Of a stretch of 54,409 bases of DNA, positions 8,455-15,800 are shown piece after piece. Made by a program: the position numbers and the translations under genes. The DNA lies in NCBI GenBank assembly GCA_022564055.1, contig JADFMD010000009.1, forward strand, positions 1-54,409. The letters are read 5' to 3'. The number at the start of each line of letters is the position of its first letter. Within the stretch, counting starts at the first letter, position 1. Below the pieces are notes generated by a model. The model searched no databases. It was not told the DNA's origin and was given only the letters and a program-made list of their open reading frames with translations. Source of the stretch: Gemmatimonadota bacterium. Lineage in GTDB: Bacteria > Gemmatimonadota > Gemmatimonadetes > Longimicrobiales > Gaopeijiaceae.

Positions 8455-8483
8455 TTGACGCCTTCACCCACCCTGCCTAACTT
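8455..8483 (+). promoter_or_regulatory. Candidate sigma-70 promoter for prs
   Basis: TTGACG (8455-8460) and TAACTT (8478-8483) are separated by 17 bases, 43 bases upstream of the prs ATG. The -35 hexamer is identical to that of the SRP RNA promoter at 23065. Its position excludes the upstream TTG 8487 as the prs start, because that codon would lie at or before the transcript start. Confidence 0.5.
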
Positions 8484-8525
8484 TTTTTGCTGTTCACGTT
8501 TAGCGCGAATCCCCATCCGAGATTC

Positions 8526-9503
8526 ATGGACGACACGTATCGCTTAGGTCCGCTTCTGCTCCTTGGCGGGCGGGCCAACCGCCCCCTTTCGGCCGAAATC
8601 GGAAGGATACTCAAAGAGAACCCGGAGTCGGCGACGATCAGAAACTTCGCCGACGACGAAATTTTTGTGCGCATCGACTATAATGCGCGGGGGCGAGACG
8701 TATTCATCATTCAGCCCACCGTAACTCCGGCGGATTCGATCATGGAGCTGCTGCTGTTGATCGATGCCGCCAAGCGCGCTTCCGCCGCTCGGGTGACGGC
8801 CGTCGTCCCCTACTTCGGCTATGGGCGCCAAGATCGGAAAGACCAGCCCCGCGTGGCGATCGGCGCGAAACTCGTCGCCAATCTCATGGTGGCTGCCGGG
8901 GCAGATCGTATGATCGGGATGGATTTCCACCAGCATCAAATTCAGGCTTTTTTCGATATCCCGGTGGATCACCTGTATGCGGCGCCGGTCCTGACCCGGT
9001 ATTTCCTCGACAAAAAGCTGTCCGACCTCGTGGTGGTCGCACCCGACGTCGGGTCGGCAAAAATGGCGCGTGGATTCGCGAACCGACTCCACGCGGCCTT
9101 AGCGATCATCGATAAGCGGCGCGCGGGCCCCAACCGGGCCGAGGTCGCGAACGTGGTCGGCGACGTGGAGGGCAGGACGTGTTTGCTCATCGACGATATG
9201 GTGGACACCGGTGGTACACTCGCCAACGCGGTCGTGGCTCTAAAGGATCGTGGGGCGACGAAGGTTTTTGCGGGAGCGACGCACGCGATTCTCTCAGGCT
9301 CTGCGGCGGAGAAGCTTGCCGCAGCGCCCCTGGAGGAATTCGTGGTGACCGATACGATCCACGTTCCGGAGGAAAGGCGTTTCGATCGCCTCAAGATTTT
9401 GTCGGTTGCCAGCCTGTTCGCGACGGCGATCGAATGTGTTCACGAAAATAAATCGGTGAGCCAGCTCTTCGAAATGGCAGCCGAAGCTGATTCCGGCGGG
9501 TGA
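8526..9503 (+). CDS. prs: Ribose-phosphate pyrophosphokinase (PRPP synthase)
   Basis: Prs makes phosphoribosyl pyrophosphate from ribose 5-phosphate and ATP for purine, pyrimidine, histidine, tryptophan and NAD synthesis. From ATG 8526 the protein has 325 residues, close to the class I norm. The flexible-loop motif VPYFGYGRQDRK lies near residue 97 and the FHQHQIQAFF segment near residue 135. The PRPP-binding loop LLIDDMVDTGGTLANA is near residue 220. DDEIFVRI near residue 42 is the usual N-terminal family motif. rplY and pth follow, a prs-ctc-pth order that is common across bacteria. An in-frame TTG at 8487 would add 13 residues but coincides with the predicted transcript start. Confidence 0.95.
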   Translation: MDDTYRLGPLLLLGGRANRPLSAEIGRILKENPESATIRNFADDEIFVRIDYNARGRDVFIIQPTVTPADSIMELLLLIDAAKRASAARVTAVVPYFGYGRQDRKDQPRVAIGAKLVANLMVAAGADRMIGMDFHQHQIQAFFDIPVDHLYAAPVLTRYFLDKKLSDLVVVAPDVGSAKMARGFANRLHAALAIIDKRRAGPNRAEVANVVGDVEGRTCLLIDDMVDTGGTLANAVVALKDRGATKVFAGATHAILSGSAAEKLAAAPLEEFVVTDTIHVPEERRFDRLKILSVASLFATAIECVHENKSVSQLFEMAAEADSGG

Positions 9504-9543
9504 CGGGCTCAGGACCACAACAGCCGAGCAGGGATAACGGAAG

Positions 9544-10239
9544 ATGACAGTCAAAACAGGACTCAGGGCAACACGTCGGTACGAGACCGGAAAGGGCGTG
9601 GCGAGGCGACTTCGCGCGGCAGGGAAGGTTCCGGCGGTGCTCTATGGAAAGGATCAAGAGTCGATCTCTCTCACGATCGACGCGAGGGAGGCGCTCCAGC
9701 TGTTTTATTCCATTTCCGTGGAAAATACGATCGTCAACGTTCAAATCGATGACGACAAGGAGGAGTTGGAGACCCTGGTGCGGGAAATCCAAATGCACCC
9801 GTTTCGTCCCGACCTCATCCATGTGGACTTCTACAGCATCGAACGGGGCGTCGCCCTCGAAGTCGATATTCCGGCCAACTACATCGGGACACCCCAGGGC
9901 GTCAGGGATGGCGGTGTTCTGGAAGTGATCCTCCATGAACTTCGCGTAAAGTGTATTCCCTCCCTGATCCCCGATACCATCGAGATCGAAATTTCCGGGT
10001 TGGACATCGGTGATTCGATCCATGCCAGTGAGATCTCAACGGACGAAGGCGTCGAGCTCCTGACGGACCCAGGACAGACGCTCTGCCTGGTCTCCGCGCC
10101 TAGGGTCGAGGAAGAGGAAGAGGAAGAGGAGCTCGTAGAGGGTGACGAAGGGTTCGAGCCTGAGGAAGGTGCCGAGGGTGAGGAAGGGGCCGACGGCGAG
10201 GCTGGCGCTCAAGCAGGGGATGACGATTCGGGAGGCTGA
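9544..10239 (+). CDS. rplY: 50S ribosomal protein L25, long form (TL5/Ctc)
   Basis: This 231-residue protein is the two-domain L25/Ctc type that binds 5S rRNA. The N-terminal L25 domain (about 1-95) contains ARRLRAAGKVPAVLYGK and the EIQMHPFRPDLIHVDFY segment. The C-terminal TL5-like beta domain (about 96-185) contains VDIPANYIGTPQGVRDGG. The last 40 residues form a very acidic tail with a run of nine glutamates and one further acidic stretch, typical of long Ctc proteins. The position between prs and pth is conserved in many bacteria. ATG 9544 has only a weak GGAAG just upstream as ribosome-binding site. Confidence 0.93.
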   Translation: MTVKTGLRATRRYETGKGVARRLRAAGKVPAVLYGKDQESISLTIDAREALQLFYSISVENTIVNVQIDDDKEELETLVREIQMHPFRPDLIHVDFYSIERGVALEVDIPANYIGTPQGVRDGGVLEVILHELRVKCIPSLIPDTIEIEISGLDIGDSIHASEISTDEGVELLTDPGQTLCLVSAPRVEEEEEEEELVEGDEGFEPEEGAEGEEGADGEAGAQAGDDDSGG

Positions 10240-10260
10240 TTTTTTCTCGAGGCTGCCGAC

Positions 10261-10824
10261 GTGAAGGTAGTGGTCGGGCTCGGCAACCCTGGGCCCCGCT
10301 ATGACGACACGCGCCACAATGTCGGTTGGTGGGTCGTTGACCGGCTCGCGTATGATTGGGGCTTCGGCTCCTTCGAGAAGGAAGGGCGAAGCCTCCGGAC
10401 GGGCGGATCGGTAGGGGACGATTCGGTCCTCCTGGTCAAGCCGACCACGTTCATGAACCGCAGCGGAACCGCGCTCCTCGGCGTGGGCGGGCTGGAGGAT
10501 TGCGACTTCGGCTCGGATCTTCTCCTGGTTGTAGATGACGCAACGCTGGATGTGGGTCGCGTACGGTTCCGACCCGAGGGAGGCTCGGGGGGACACAAGG
10601 GTTTGAAGTCGGTTTCCGGGACGCTGGGTACGGATGCGTACGCCCGTCTGCGCGTGGGCGTAGGACTCATGCCGGAGGGGGGCGACCTTTCCGATTGGGT
10701 CCTGTCGCCGATGAATGAGGACGACGAGTCCACGGTGATCGGACTTCTTCCCGATTTGAGTGAGGCCGTAGAAGTCTGGGTGCGTGAGGGTATCGAAGAG
10801 GTGATGAATCAATTCAATCGGTGA
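10261..10824 (+). CDS. pth: Peptidyl-tRNA hydrolase
   Basis: Pth cleaves the ester bond of peptidyl-tRNAs that drop off ribosomes, recycling tRNA. The 187-residue protein begins with VVVGLGNPGPRYDDTRHNVGW, holding the conserved N10 and catalytic H19. FMNRSG near residue 64 and VVDDATLDVGRVRFRPEGG near residue 90 (substrate-binding aspartate, then the GGSGGHKGLKS loop) are the other family signatures. GTG 10261 is the start and begins the expected MKVVVGLGNPG sequence; GAGG at about 10248 is a weak ribosome-binding site. It lies 21 bases after rplY, in one operon with prs and rplY. Confidence 0.95.
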   Translation: MKVVVGLGNPGPRYDDTRHNVGWWVVDRLAYDWGFGSFEKEGRSLRTGGSVGDDSVLLVKPTTFMNRSGTALLGVGGLEDCDFGSDLLLVVDDATLDVGRVRFRPEGGSGGHKGLKSVSGTLGTDAYARLRVGVGLMPEGGDLSDWVLSPMNEDDESTVIGLLPDLSEAVEVWVREGIEEVMNQFNR

Positions 10825-10878
10825 CCCGCTTGATTTCTGCGGGGGCGCCACCAACAGGTAATCAGCAAGAGGAACCCG

Positions 10879-12996
10879 ATGAGTGATTTGGTGACAATTT
10901 CGAGCTGGGCGTGGGCCTTGGGGCTCGTGGGCCTGGCTTTTGCCGGCCTTACCTATCGTTACGTAAAGGCCCAGCCCAGTGGAACTGAGGCGATGGGAGC
11001 CATCGCCGAACAGATCCATGACGGGGCCATGGCCTTTCTCCGCCGCGAGTACTCCATGTTGGCGGTGGCCGTGGCGGCGGTGGCGGCCGGGTTGGCGTGG
11101 GCCATTTCACCTGCCACCGCCGCCGCGTACCTCATCGGCGCTCTCTGCTCGGTCATGGCGGGGTTTTTCGGCATGAAGTCCGCGACGAGGGCGAATGTCC
11201 GGACCTCGGCGGCGGCGAATGACGAGGGTGTGGGCAAGGCACTCCGGGTCGCCTTCTTCGGTGGGGCGGTGATGGGACTCTCAGTAGCGGCGCTCGGTCT
11301 GGTGGGAATCGGAGCGATCTACTGGTGGTACGGCGCCACCGCCATCGGAGCTTCCGAACACTCGCGGTTCGCCGAGATCATCGCCGGCTTTGCCATGGGT
11401 GCGAGCACCATCGCCCTCTTCGCCCGCGTCGGGGGTGGCATCTTCACCAAGGCCGCCGATGTCGGAGCGGATCTCGTGGGCAAGCTCGAAGCCGGCATAC
11501 CCGAGGATGATCCCCGTAACCCGGCCACCATTGCGGACAACGTCGGCGACAACGTCGGTGACGTCGCGGGCATGGGTGCGGACATCTTCGAATCGTATGT
11601 GGGTTCCGTGATCGCAACGATTGCCATCGCAGCCACTTCGTCCGCCCTCGCGGGGAACGTCGGAAATGCCATCGCACTCCCCATCGTGACGGTCATGGTT
11701 GGGCTGCTCGCTTCACTGGTCGGCATCGGCATGATGAAGCTGCTCGAGCGGACGGACCCTGCGGCCGCCCTACGGAACGTGACATTCATCGCCGCCGGGC
11801 TCTTCCTGGTGGCGATGTTCTTTGTGGTGCGTTCGATGGACTTCAGTATTGTCGTCGATGGGCGGACCTTACCGAGCCTCGGGCCCTGGATCGCCATTCT
11901 GGCAGGAACGCTCGTCGGGACCGCCATCGGTTTGGTCACCGAGTACTACACGGCCATGAAGCCGGTCCGAAGGATCGCGGAAGCCAGCGAGACGGGGGCG
12001 GCGACCAATCTGATTGCCGGACTGGCTGTGGGGATGGAGTCTACCGTAATTCCCATGCTTCTGATCTGTGTTGGGATTTACGCCTCCTTCCAGGCGGCCG
12101 GCCTGTACGGGATCGGCATTGCGGCCGTGGGGATGCTGGCGACCGTGGGCGTGACCATGTCTGTCGACGCGTACGGCCCGATCGCGGACAACGCGGGCGG
12201 CATCAGTGAGATGAGTGGTTTGGGACCGGAAACGCGGGCGATCACGGACTCCCTGGACGCGATTGGAAATACCACTGCCGCCCAGGGCAAGGGATTCGCG
12301 ATAGGTTCTGCGGCCCTCACTGCGCTCGCGCTTTTCTCCGCCTTCGCCACCAAGGTGGGGCTCGATCAAACCGGCATCGACCTCGTGAACCCGTTGGTCG
12401 TGATCGGCTTGTTCATCGGTGGAACGTTACCCTTCTTCATCGCGGCCCTCACGATGACGGCCGTCGGCCGTGCCGCCCAGGGGATGGTCGAGGAGGTCCG
12501 GCGCCAGTTCCGTGAAATGCCGGGCATCCTGGATGGGACGCAGAAGCCGGACTCGGCACGCTGTGTGGCGATCTCGACGGACGCCGCGCTTCGGGAGATG
12601 ATCCTTCCGGGTGTAACCGCCATTCTCGCTCCGATCGTCGTCGGTTATGTACTCGGTGTCGAGGCCCTTGGCGGCCTCCTCGCGGGAGCGACCGTAACCG
12701 GCGTGCTCATGGCCCTCTTCATGGCCAACGCGGGCGGCGCGTGGGACAACGCCAAGAAATTGATCGAGAGCGGCGCCCATGGCGGGAAAGGTTCCGAACC
12801 CCACAAAGCCGCCGTGGTCGGGGATACCGTGGGAGACCCATTCAAAGATACGTCAGGACCGTCTCTGAACATTCTGATCAAGTTGATGAGCGTGGTGTCG
12901 TTGGTGTTGGCACCTTGGTTTGTGCGGGTTCACGATCTCGACGTGGGGGGCCAACTATCCGGGCTCGCCGGCTGGGTCATGCGCATGTTCGGATAA
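10879..12996 (+). CDS. hppA: Membrane-bound pyrophosphatase, K+-dependent type, probably Na+-pumping
   Basis: The 705-residue, roughly 16-helix protein couples pyrophosphate hydrolysis to ion export across the inner membrane. The catalytic motifs are intact: [21 protein letters not shown] near residues 194-214, then [15 protein letters not shown] at 235-240, and [14 protein letters not shown] near the C-terminus. [10 protein letters not shown] places alanine at 467-468, the marker of the K+-dependent subfamily; K+-independent enzymes have lysine there. Glutamate E238 in DIFESYVGS is at the position used by K+-dependent Na+-pumping enzymes, whereas plant-type proton pumps have glycine there and a glutamate four residues later. 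I therefore infer Na+ transport; this has not been tested. AAGAGGAAC upstream of ATG 10879 is a good ribosome-binding site. Confidence 0.93.
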   Translation: MSDLVTISSWAWALGLVGLAFAGLTYRYVKAQPSGTEAMGAIAEQIHDGAMAFLRREYSMLAVAVAAVAAGLAWAISPATAAAYLIGALCSVMAGFFGMKSATRANVRTSAAANDEGVGKALRVAFFGGAVMGLSVAALGLVGIGAIYWWYGATAIGASEHSRFAEIIAGFAMGASTIALFARVGGGIFTKAADVGADLVGKLEAGIPEDDPRNPATIADNVGDNVGDVAGMGADIFESYVGSVIATIAIAATSSALAGNVGNAIALPIVTVMVGLLASLVGIGMMKLLERTDPAAALRNVTFIAAGLFLVAMFFVVRSMDFSIVVDGRTLPSLGPWIAILAGTLVGTAIGLVTEYYTAMKPVRRIAEASETGAATNLIAGLAVGMESTVIPMLLICVGIYASFQAAGLYGIGIAAVGMLATVGVTMSVDAYGPIADNAGGISEMSGLGPETRAITDSLDAIGNTTAAQGKGFAIGSAALTALALFSAFATKVGLDQTGIDLVNPLVVIGLFIGGTLPFFIAALTMTAVGRAAQGMVEEVRRQFREMPGILDGTQKPDSARCVAISTDAALREMILPGVTAILAPIVVGYVLGVEALGGLLAGATVTGVLMALFMANAGGAWDNAKKLIESGAHGGKGSEPHKAAVVGDTVGDPFKDTSGPSLNILIKLMSVVSLVLAPWFVRVHDLDVGGQLSGLAGWVMRMFG

Positions 12997-13059
12997 TCAC
13001 ACTCGGGTGCCAGCCGGGGGTACCGAAGGATTCGCCAGGGCCTATATTAAGTGGCTCAT

Positions 13060-13081
13060 CCCGCTCCGTCGGTTCGGCGGG
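13060..13081 (+). promoter_or_regulatory. Hairpin in the rpsF leader, possible S6:S18 autoregulatory site
   Basis: CCCG (13060-13063) pairs with CGGG (13078-13081) and CCG (13066-13068) pairs with CGG (13075-13077). This leaves a two-base bulge CT and a six-base loop. It lies 35 bases upstream of the S6-S18 start codon, downstream of a TATATT box at 13043-13048 that has no good -35. Leaders of rpsF operons in several phyla carry a bulged stem bound by the S6:S18 complex; whether this is one is an inference. Confidence 0.3.
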
Positions 13082-13116
13082 GCCCGTAATTTCAAGCGGA
13101 CCGTGGGAGATTCGAC

Positions 13117-13800
13117 ATGCGCTTGTACGAGATCGTATACATCTTCGACGCGACCCTCGATGAGGACAGCGTCAACAAGAAACTCGAGAAGTTTCATCCC
13201 CTGGTGATCGCGAAAAGCGGTGAAATCGTTGCCGTCGATCATTGGGGCCTCCGACAGATGGCCTACCCGGTCAGGAAGCAGAACACCGGGTATTATGTCG
13301 TCGCACAGCTCCGGGCCGAGGTAGATGGGCTTCCGGAGTTCGAGCGCGTGCTCGGGCTCGATCCGGAGCTCCTTCGATATTTGATCGTCCTCAATGAGGG
13401 AGAGCCGACGACCGGTCACTCCCTACTTGGTGCAACGCGTCCCTCGCGGGCCGAGAAGGACGGTGGTGACGACAAGGACGACGACAGGGACAGGGACGAT
13501 GATGGGGATCGTTCGCCCGGGGATGACCCTCCGAGTGAAGAGGATGCTGCTGCCAGGGGCTTCAGTCCGCCAGAGTTCAGCGGAGGCCGCGGCCGGCGCC
13601 GGCGGATGGAGGGACCAGTCATCGAACTCCTCAATTACAAGGACGTTTCGACCCTTTCGCAGTTCATGACCGAGCAGGGTAAGATCCTACCCAAGCGAAC
13701 CACCAAGGTCACGGCCCGTTTTCAGCGTCAGCTCGGACGCGCGATCAAGCGGGCTCGTTATCTGGCCTTGATCCCGTATATCCGGGATCACGAGGCCTAA
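13117..13800 (+). CDS. rpsF-rpsR: Fused ribosomal proteins S6 and S18
   Basis: A single uninterrupted ORF of 227 residues encodes both proteins. Residues 1-95 are a complete S6 (MRLYEIVYIFD, then WGLRQMAYPVRKQNTGYYV and LRYLIVLNEGE). Residues 96-155 form an unstructured linker rich in D, R and G. Residues 156-227 are S18: an RGRRRR stretch, LLNYKDVSTLSQFMTEQGKI, LPKRT, and RFQRQLGRAIKRARYLALIP. The cysteine-rich start of many S18 proteins is missing. S6 and S18 bind as a heterodimer to the 30S platform, so a tether is structurally reasonable. Normally rpsF and rpsR are separate genes, often with ssb between; here there is no ssb and no separate rpsR. An internal ATG at 13606 (residue 164) could give a 64-residue S18, but it lacks a well-placed Shine-Dalgarno and would omit the arginine cluster. 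L9 and DUF2232 follow as expected. Confidence 0.92.
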   Translation: MRLYEIVYIFDATLDEDSVNKKLEKFHPLVIAKSGEIVAVDHWGLRQMAYPVRKQNTGYYVVAQLRAEVDGLPEFERVLGLDPELLRYLIVLNEGEPTTGHSLLGATRPSRAEKDGGDDKDDDRDRDDDGDRSPGDDPPSEEDAAARGFSPPEFSGGRGRRRRMEGPVIELLNYKDVSTLSQFMTEQGKILPKRTTKVTARFQRQLGRAIKRARYLALIPYIRDHEA

Positions 13801-13809
13801 CCAATTCCG

Positions 13810-14754
13810 TTGCTCCAAACCAGTGTGGTGGTTGATGGGCGAACCTGGCCCAGAGCTGCGGCTCTGCTGGCCATCACCCTGATTTGCTCCGTGTCGAGTG
13901 CCGGCGTGTTGGTAGCCATTCCCTTCCTCGCACTCACGATGACGCTCGGTTTGCGAAGGCTGCCGGTGGCGGTCGCGGCAATGGTGGCTGTCTTCGTGGC
14001 CGTGGGTGTACCGGCGCGGGGAGGGGTCTGGTATCTGGAGCGTGGGTGGACCGTCGTGCTCGCCGCTTGGTTTGTCGTGTTGACTACCCGATGGCCGCGG
14101 AGCCGGTTCTTTCCTCGGGCTCTAGGGGCGGTGGCGGCGACCGCCGTAATCGTAGGCACCCTGGCGATGTTCCGTCCAGGTTCATGGTCCATGGTGAATT
14201 GGCTCATCACCGAAGGGATGATGCGGAGTGTCAGTCTCGTCACACAGGTGTTCATGGTAGTCGACTCTGACGTTTCTCTTTCTACCGCACAGTTGAACAC
14301 GCTCTACGAGTTGGCGGAGCAGCAGGGGAGGCTTTTCCCGGCCCTTTTGGGGTTATCCTCTCTGTCGGGGTTGGCGGTTGCATGGTGGGCCTACGTGAGG
14401 CTCTCGGCCGGGAGTGCATTGGGATTGAGGCCGCTTCGCGACTTCCGGTTCAATGATCATCTGGTGTGGCTATTATTGATCGGCCTTGCCCTGATCGTTT
14501 TCGGTGGCGGAGAGGGATGGACGAGCGCAGGGAGCAACGCGGTCGTTTTCATGGGCGGACTTTACGCCATGCGCGGCGCCGCGGTGCTGCTTTTTCTCAA
14601 GGGTGGCATGACGGGTTTTGGTTTCGTTTTCTTGGCAGTCGGAATGTTTTTCCTGGCGCCCGTGCTGATCATGGGCGCGTTGGTCGTGGGCGTCGGCGAT
14701 ACCTGGCTCGACCTCCGGTCAAAGGCCACGGCGATCGCCGGCGGCCAATCGTAG
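13810..14754 (+). CDS. DUF2232 family membrane protein
   Basis: The 314-residue protein is very hydrophobic, with about 8 predicted membrane segments, among them ALLAITLICSVSSAGVLVAI near the start and GFVFLAVGMFFLAPVLIMGA near the end. Its position between S18 and L9 and its overall pattern match DUF2232, a family of unknown function that is recurrently placed in rpsF-rpsR-rplI operons. TTG 13810, 9 bases after the fusion-gene stop, is the first start; in-frame GTG codons at about 13825 are alternatives. No catalytic motif is visible. A link to ribosome assembly or membrane targeting is only suggested by the neighbours. Confidence 0.65.
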   Translation: MLQTSVVVDGRTWPRAAALLAITLICSVSSAGVLVAIPFLALTMTLGLRRLPVAVAAMVAVFVAVGVPARGGVWYLERGWTVVLAAWFVVLTTRWPRSRFFPRALGAVAATAVIVGTLAMFRPGSWSMVNWLITEGMMRSVSLVTQVFMVVDSDVSLSTAQLNTLYELAEQQGRLFPALLGLSSLSGLAVAWWAYVRLSAGSALGLRPLRDFRFNDHLVWLLLIGLALIVFGGGEGWTSAGSNAVVFMGGLYAMRGAAVLLFLKGGMTGFGFVFLAVGMFFLAPVLIMGALVVGVGDTWLDLRSKATAIAGGQS

Positions 14755-14768
14755 ATGGAGAGAGATTG

Positions 14769-15224
14769 ATGAAGCTCATTTTGAGAAAGACGGTGGATCG
14801 GCTCGGGGATTATGGCGACGTCGTCGATGTGAAGGCGGGGTATGCGCGAAACTATCTCATTCCCCAGGGCCTGGCCTACCGCGCCAGCACCGGGAATTTA
14901 CGGAAGTTGGAGCGGGAGCGGGACGAAGCCGAAGAGCTGGCCAAGCATGACTTCCTCGAGGCTCGACGCCGCGCGTCTCAGTTGGAGGGAACCTCCCTGG
15001 TTTTCCACGTACGCGCGGGGGAAGATGGTAAACTGTTTGGAGCGGTTACCAACGCCGATGTGGCGGACCGACTGAACCAAGGCGAACTGGATTTCGAAGT
15101 AGATCGCAGAATCGTGATGCTCGAGGAGCCTCTGAAGCTACTCGGGGTTTCAAAGGTGGTTGTCCGCCTTCACAGCCAGGTCGAAGTGGAAGTCGAGATC
15201 CAGGTGGAGCAGGGCGAAGAATAG
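14769..15224 (+). CDS. rplI: 50S ribosomal protein L9
   Basis: The 151-residue protein is standard L9. The N-terminal rRNA-binding domain reads MKLILRKTVDRLGDYGDVVD and VKAGYARNYLIPQGLAYRA, with the glycine-rich loop intact. The long connecting helix runs from about residue 40 to 78 (LRKLERERDEAEELAKHDF). The C-terminal domain includes GEDGKLFGAVTNADVAD and ends with an acidic tail. ATG 14769 has GGAGAGAG upstream. An upstream extension of the frame overlaps DUF2232 and is not coding. It sits 14 bases after DUF2232. Confidence 0.96.
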   Translation: MKLILRKTVDRLGDYGDVVDVKAGYARNYLIPQGLAYRASTGNLRKLERERDEAEELAKHDFLEARRRASQLEGTSLVFHVRAGEDGKLFGAVTNADVADRLNQGELDFEVDRRIVMLEEPLKLLGVSKVVVRLHSQVEVEVEIQVEQGEE

Positions 15225-15241
15225 CCATCGCAAAGTCCGAT

Positions 15242-15613
15242 ATGCCAGTAAATTCTAAAAAGATCAAACCCGAGATCACTGAGGCTGTCAAATTGGCGGC
15301 GGAGTTGGCCCTCGAGCTCAAGGCGGCCGACGTCGTCGCACTAGAGCTCGCCAGTATTTCGGGCGCTACGGACTATTTCTTGCTCGCCTCCGGTCGGTCC
15401 GACGTCCAGGTAAGGGCGATCGCCGAGAACATCGTGGAACAAATGAAGGAAAGGGAGATCCGGCCAGAGCATCTCGAGGGTCTTCAGGGAGGTCGGTGGG
15501 TGCTGATCGACTACATCGATTTCGTCGTCCACGTGTTCCACGAAGAGGCGCGACAGTTCTACCAGCTGGAGGAACTCTGGGGGGATGCTCCGAGGCTCGA
15601 GTTTCACGATTGA
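15242..15613 (+). CDS. rsfS: Ribosomal silencing factor RsfS
   Basis: RsfS (DUF143, YbeB) binds L14 on the 50S subunit and blocks joining with 30S when nutrients are low. The 123-residue length is normal. Family landmarks are present: SGATDYFLLASGRSDVQVRAIA near residue 40, the EGLQGGRWVLIDYIDFVVHVF stretch near residue 80, and the C-terminal FYQLEELWGDAP. ATG 15242 lies 17 bases after rplI. In many bacteria rsfS follows nadD; here it closes a ribosomal-protein operon instead, which is functionally sensible. Confidence 0.94.
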   Translation: MPVNSKKIKPEITEAVKLAAELALELKAADVVALELASISGATDYFLLASGRSDVQVRAIAENIVEQMKEREIRPEHLEGLQGGRWVLIDYIDFVVHVFHEEARQFYQLEELWGDAPRLEFHD

Positions 15614-15638
15614 GGGTGCCGCGCCCGACGTCGAGCCC

Positions 15639-15800
15639 ATGGCCCTGCATAAGTTCGTACGGGGGCGGCACCCGATGGACCTCTACGTGAGGGGGAGTTA
15701 CCTTGCCGCCGTTGAGCGGGTGGCAGCTTCGCAGCCTTTCCTTTCATGGACAACCGACTCACGAGGTGGAATGATCGTCAGGCCGAGAACGCACGAATGA
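15639..15800 (+). CDS. Possible small protein between rsfS and the SPOR gene
   Basis: A 53-codon ORF fills most of an otherwise empty 183-base gap in a tightly packed operon. Its TGA stop overlaps the ATG of the next gene as ATGA, a common sign of translational coupling. The product would be soluble (LYVRGSYLAAVERVAASQPF, SRGGMIVRP). There is no convincing ribosome-binding site, and an earlier in-frame ATG at 15585 lies inside rsfS. I do not recognise it, and it could be chance. Confidence 0.3.
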   Translation: MALHKFVRGRHPMDLYVRGSYLAAVERVAASQPFLSWTTDSRGGMIVRPRTHE

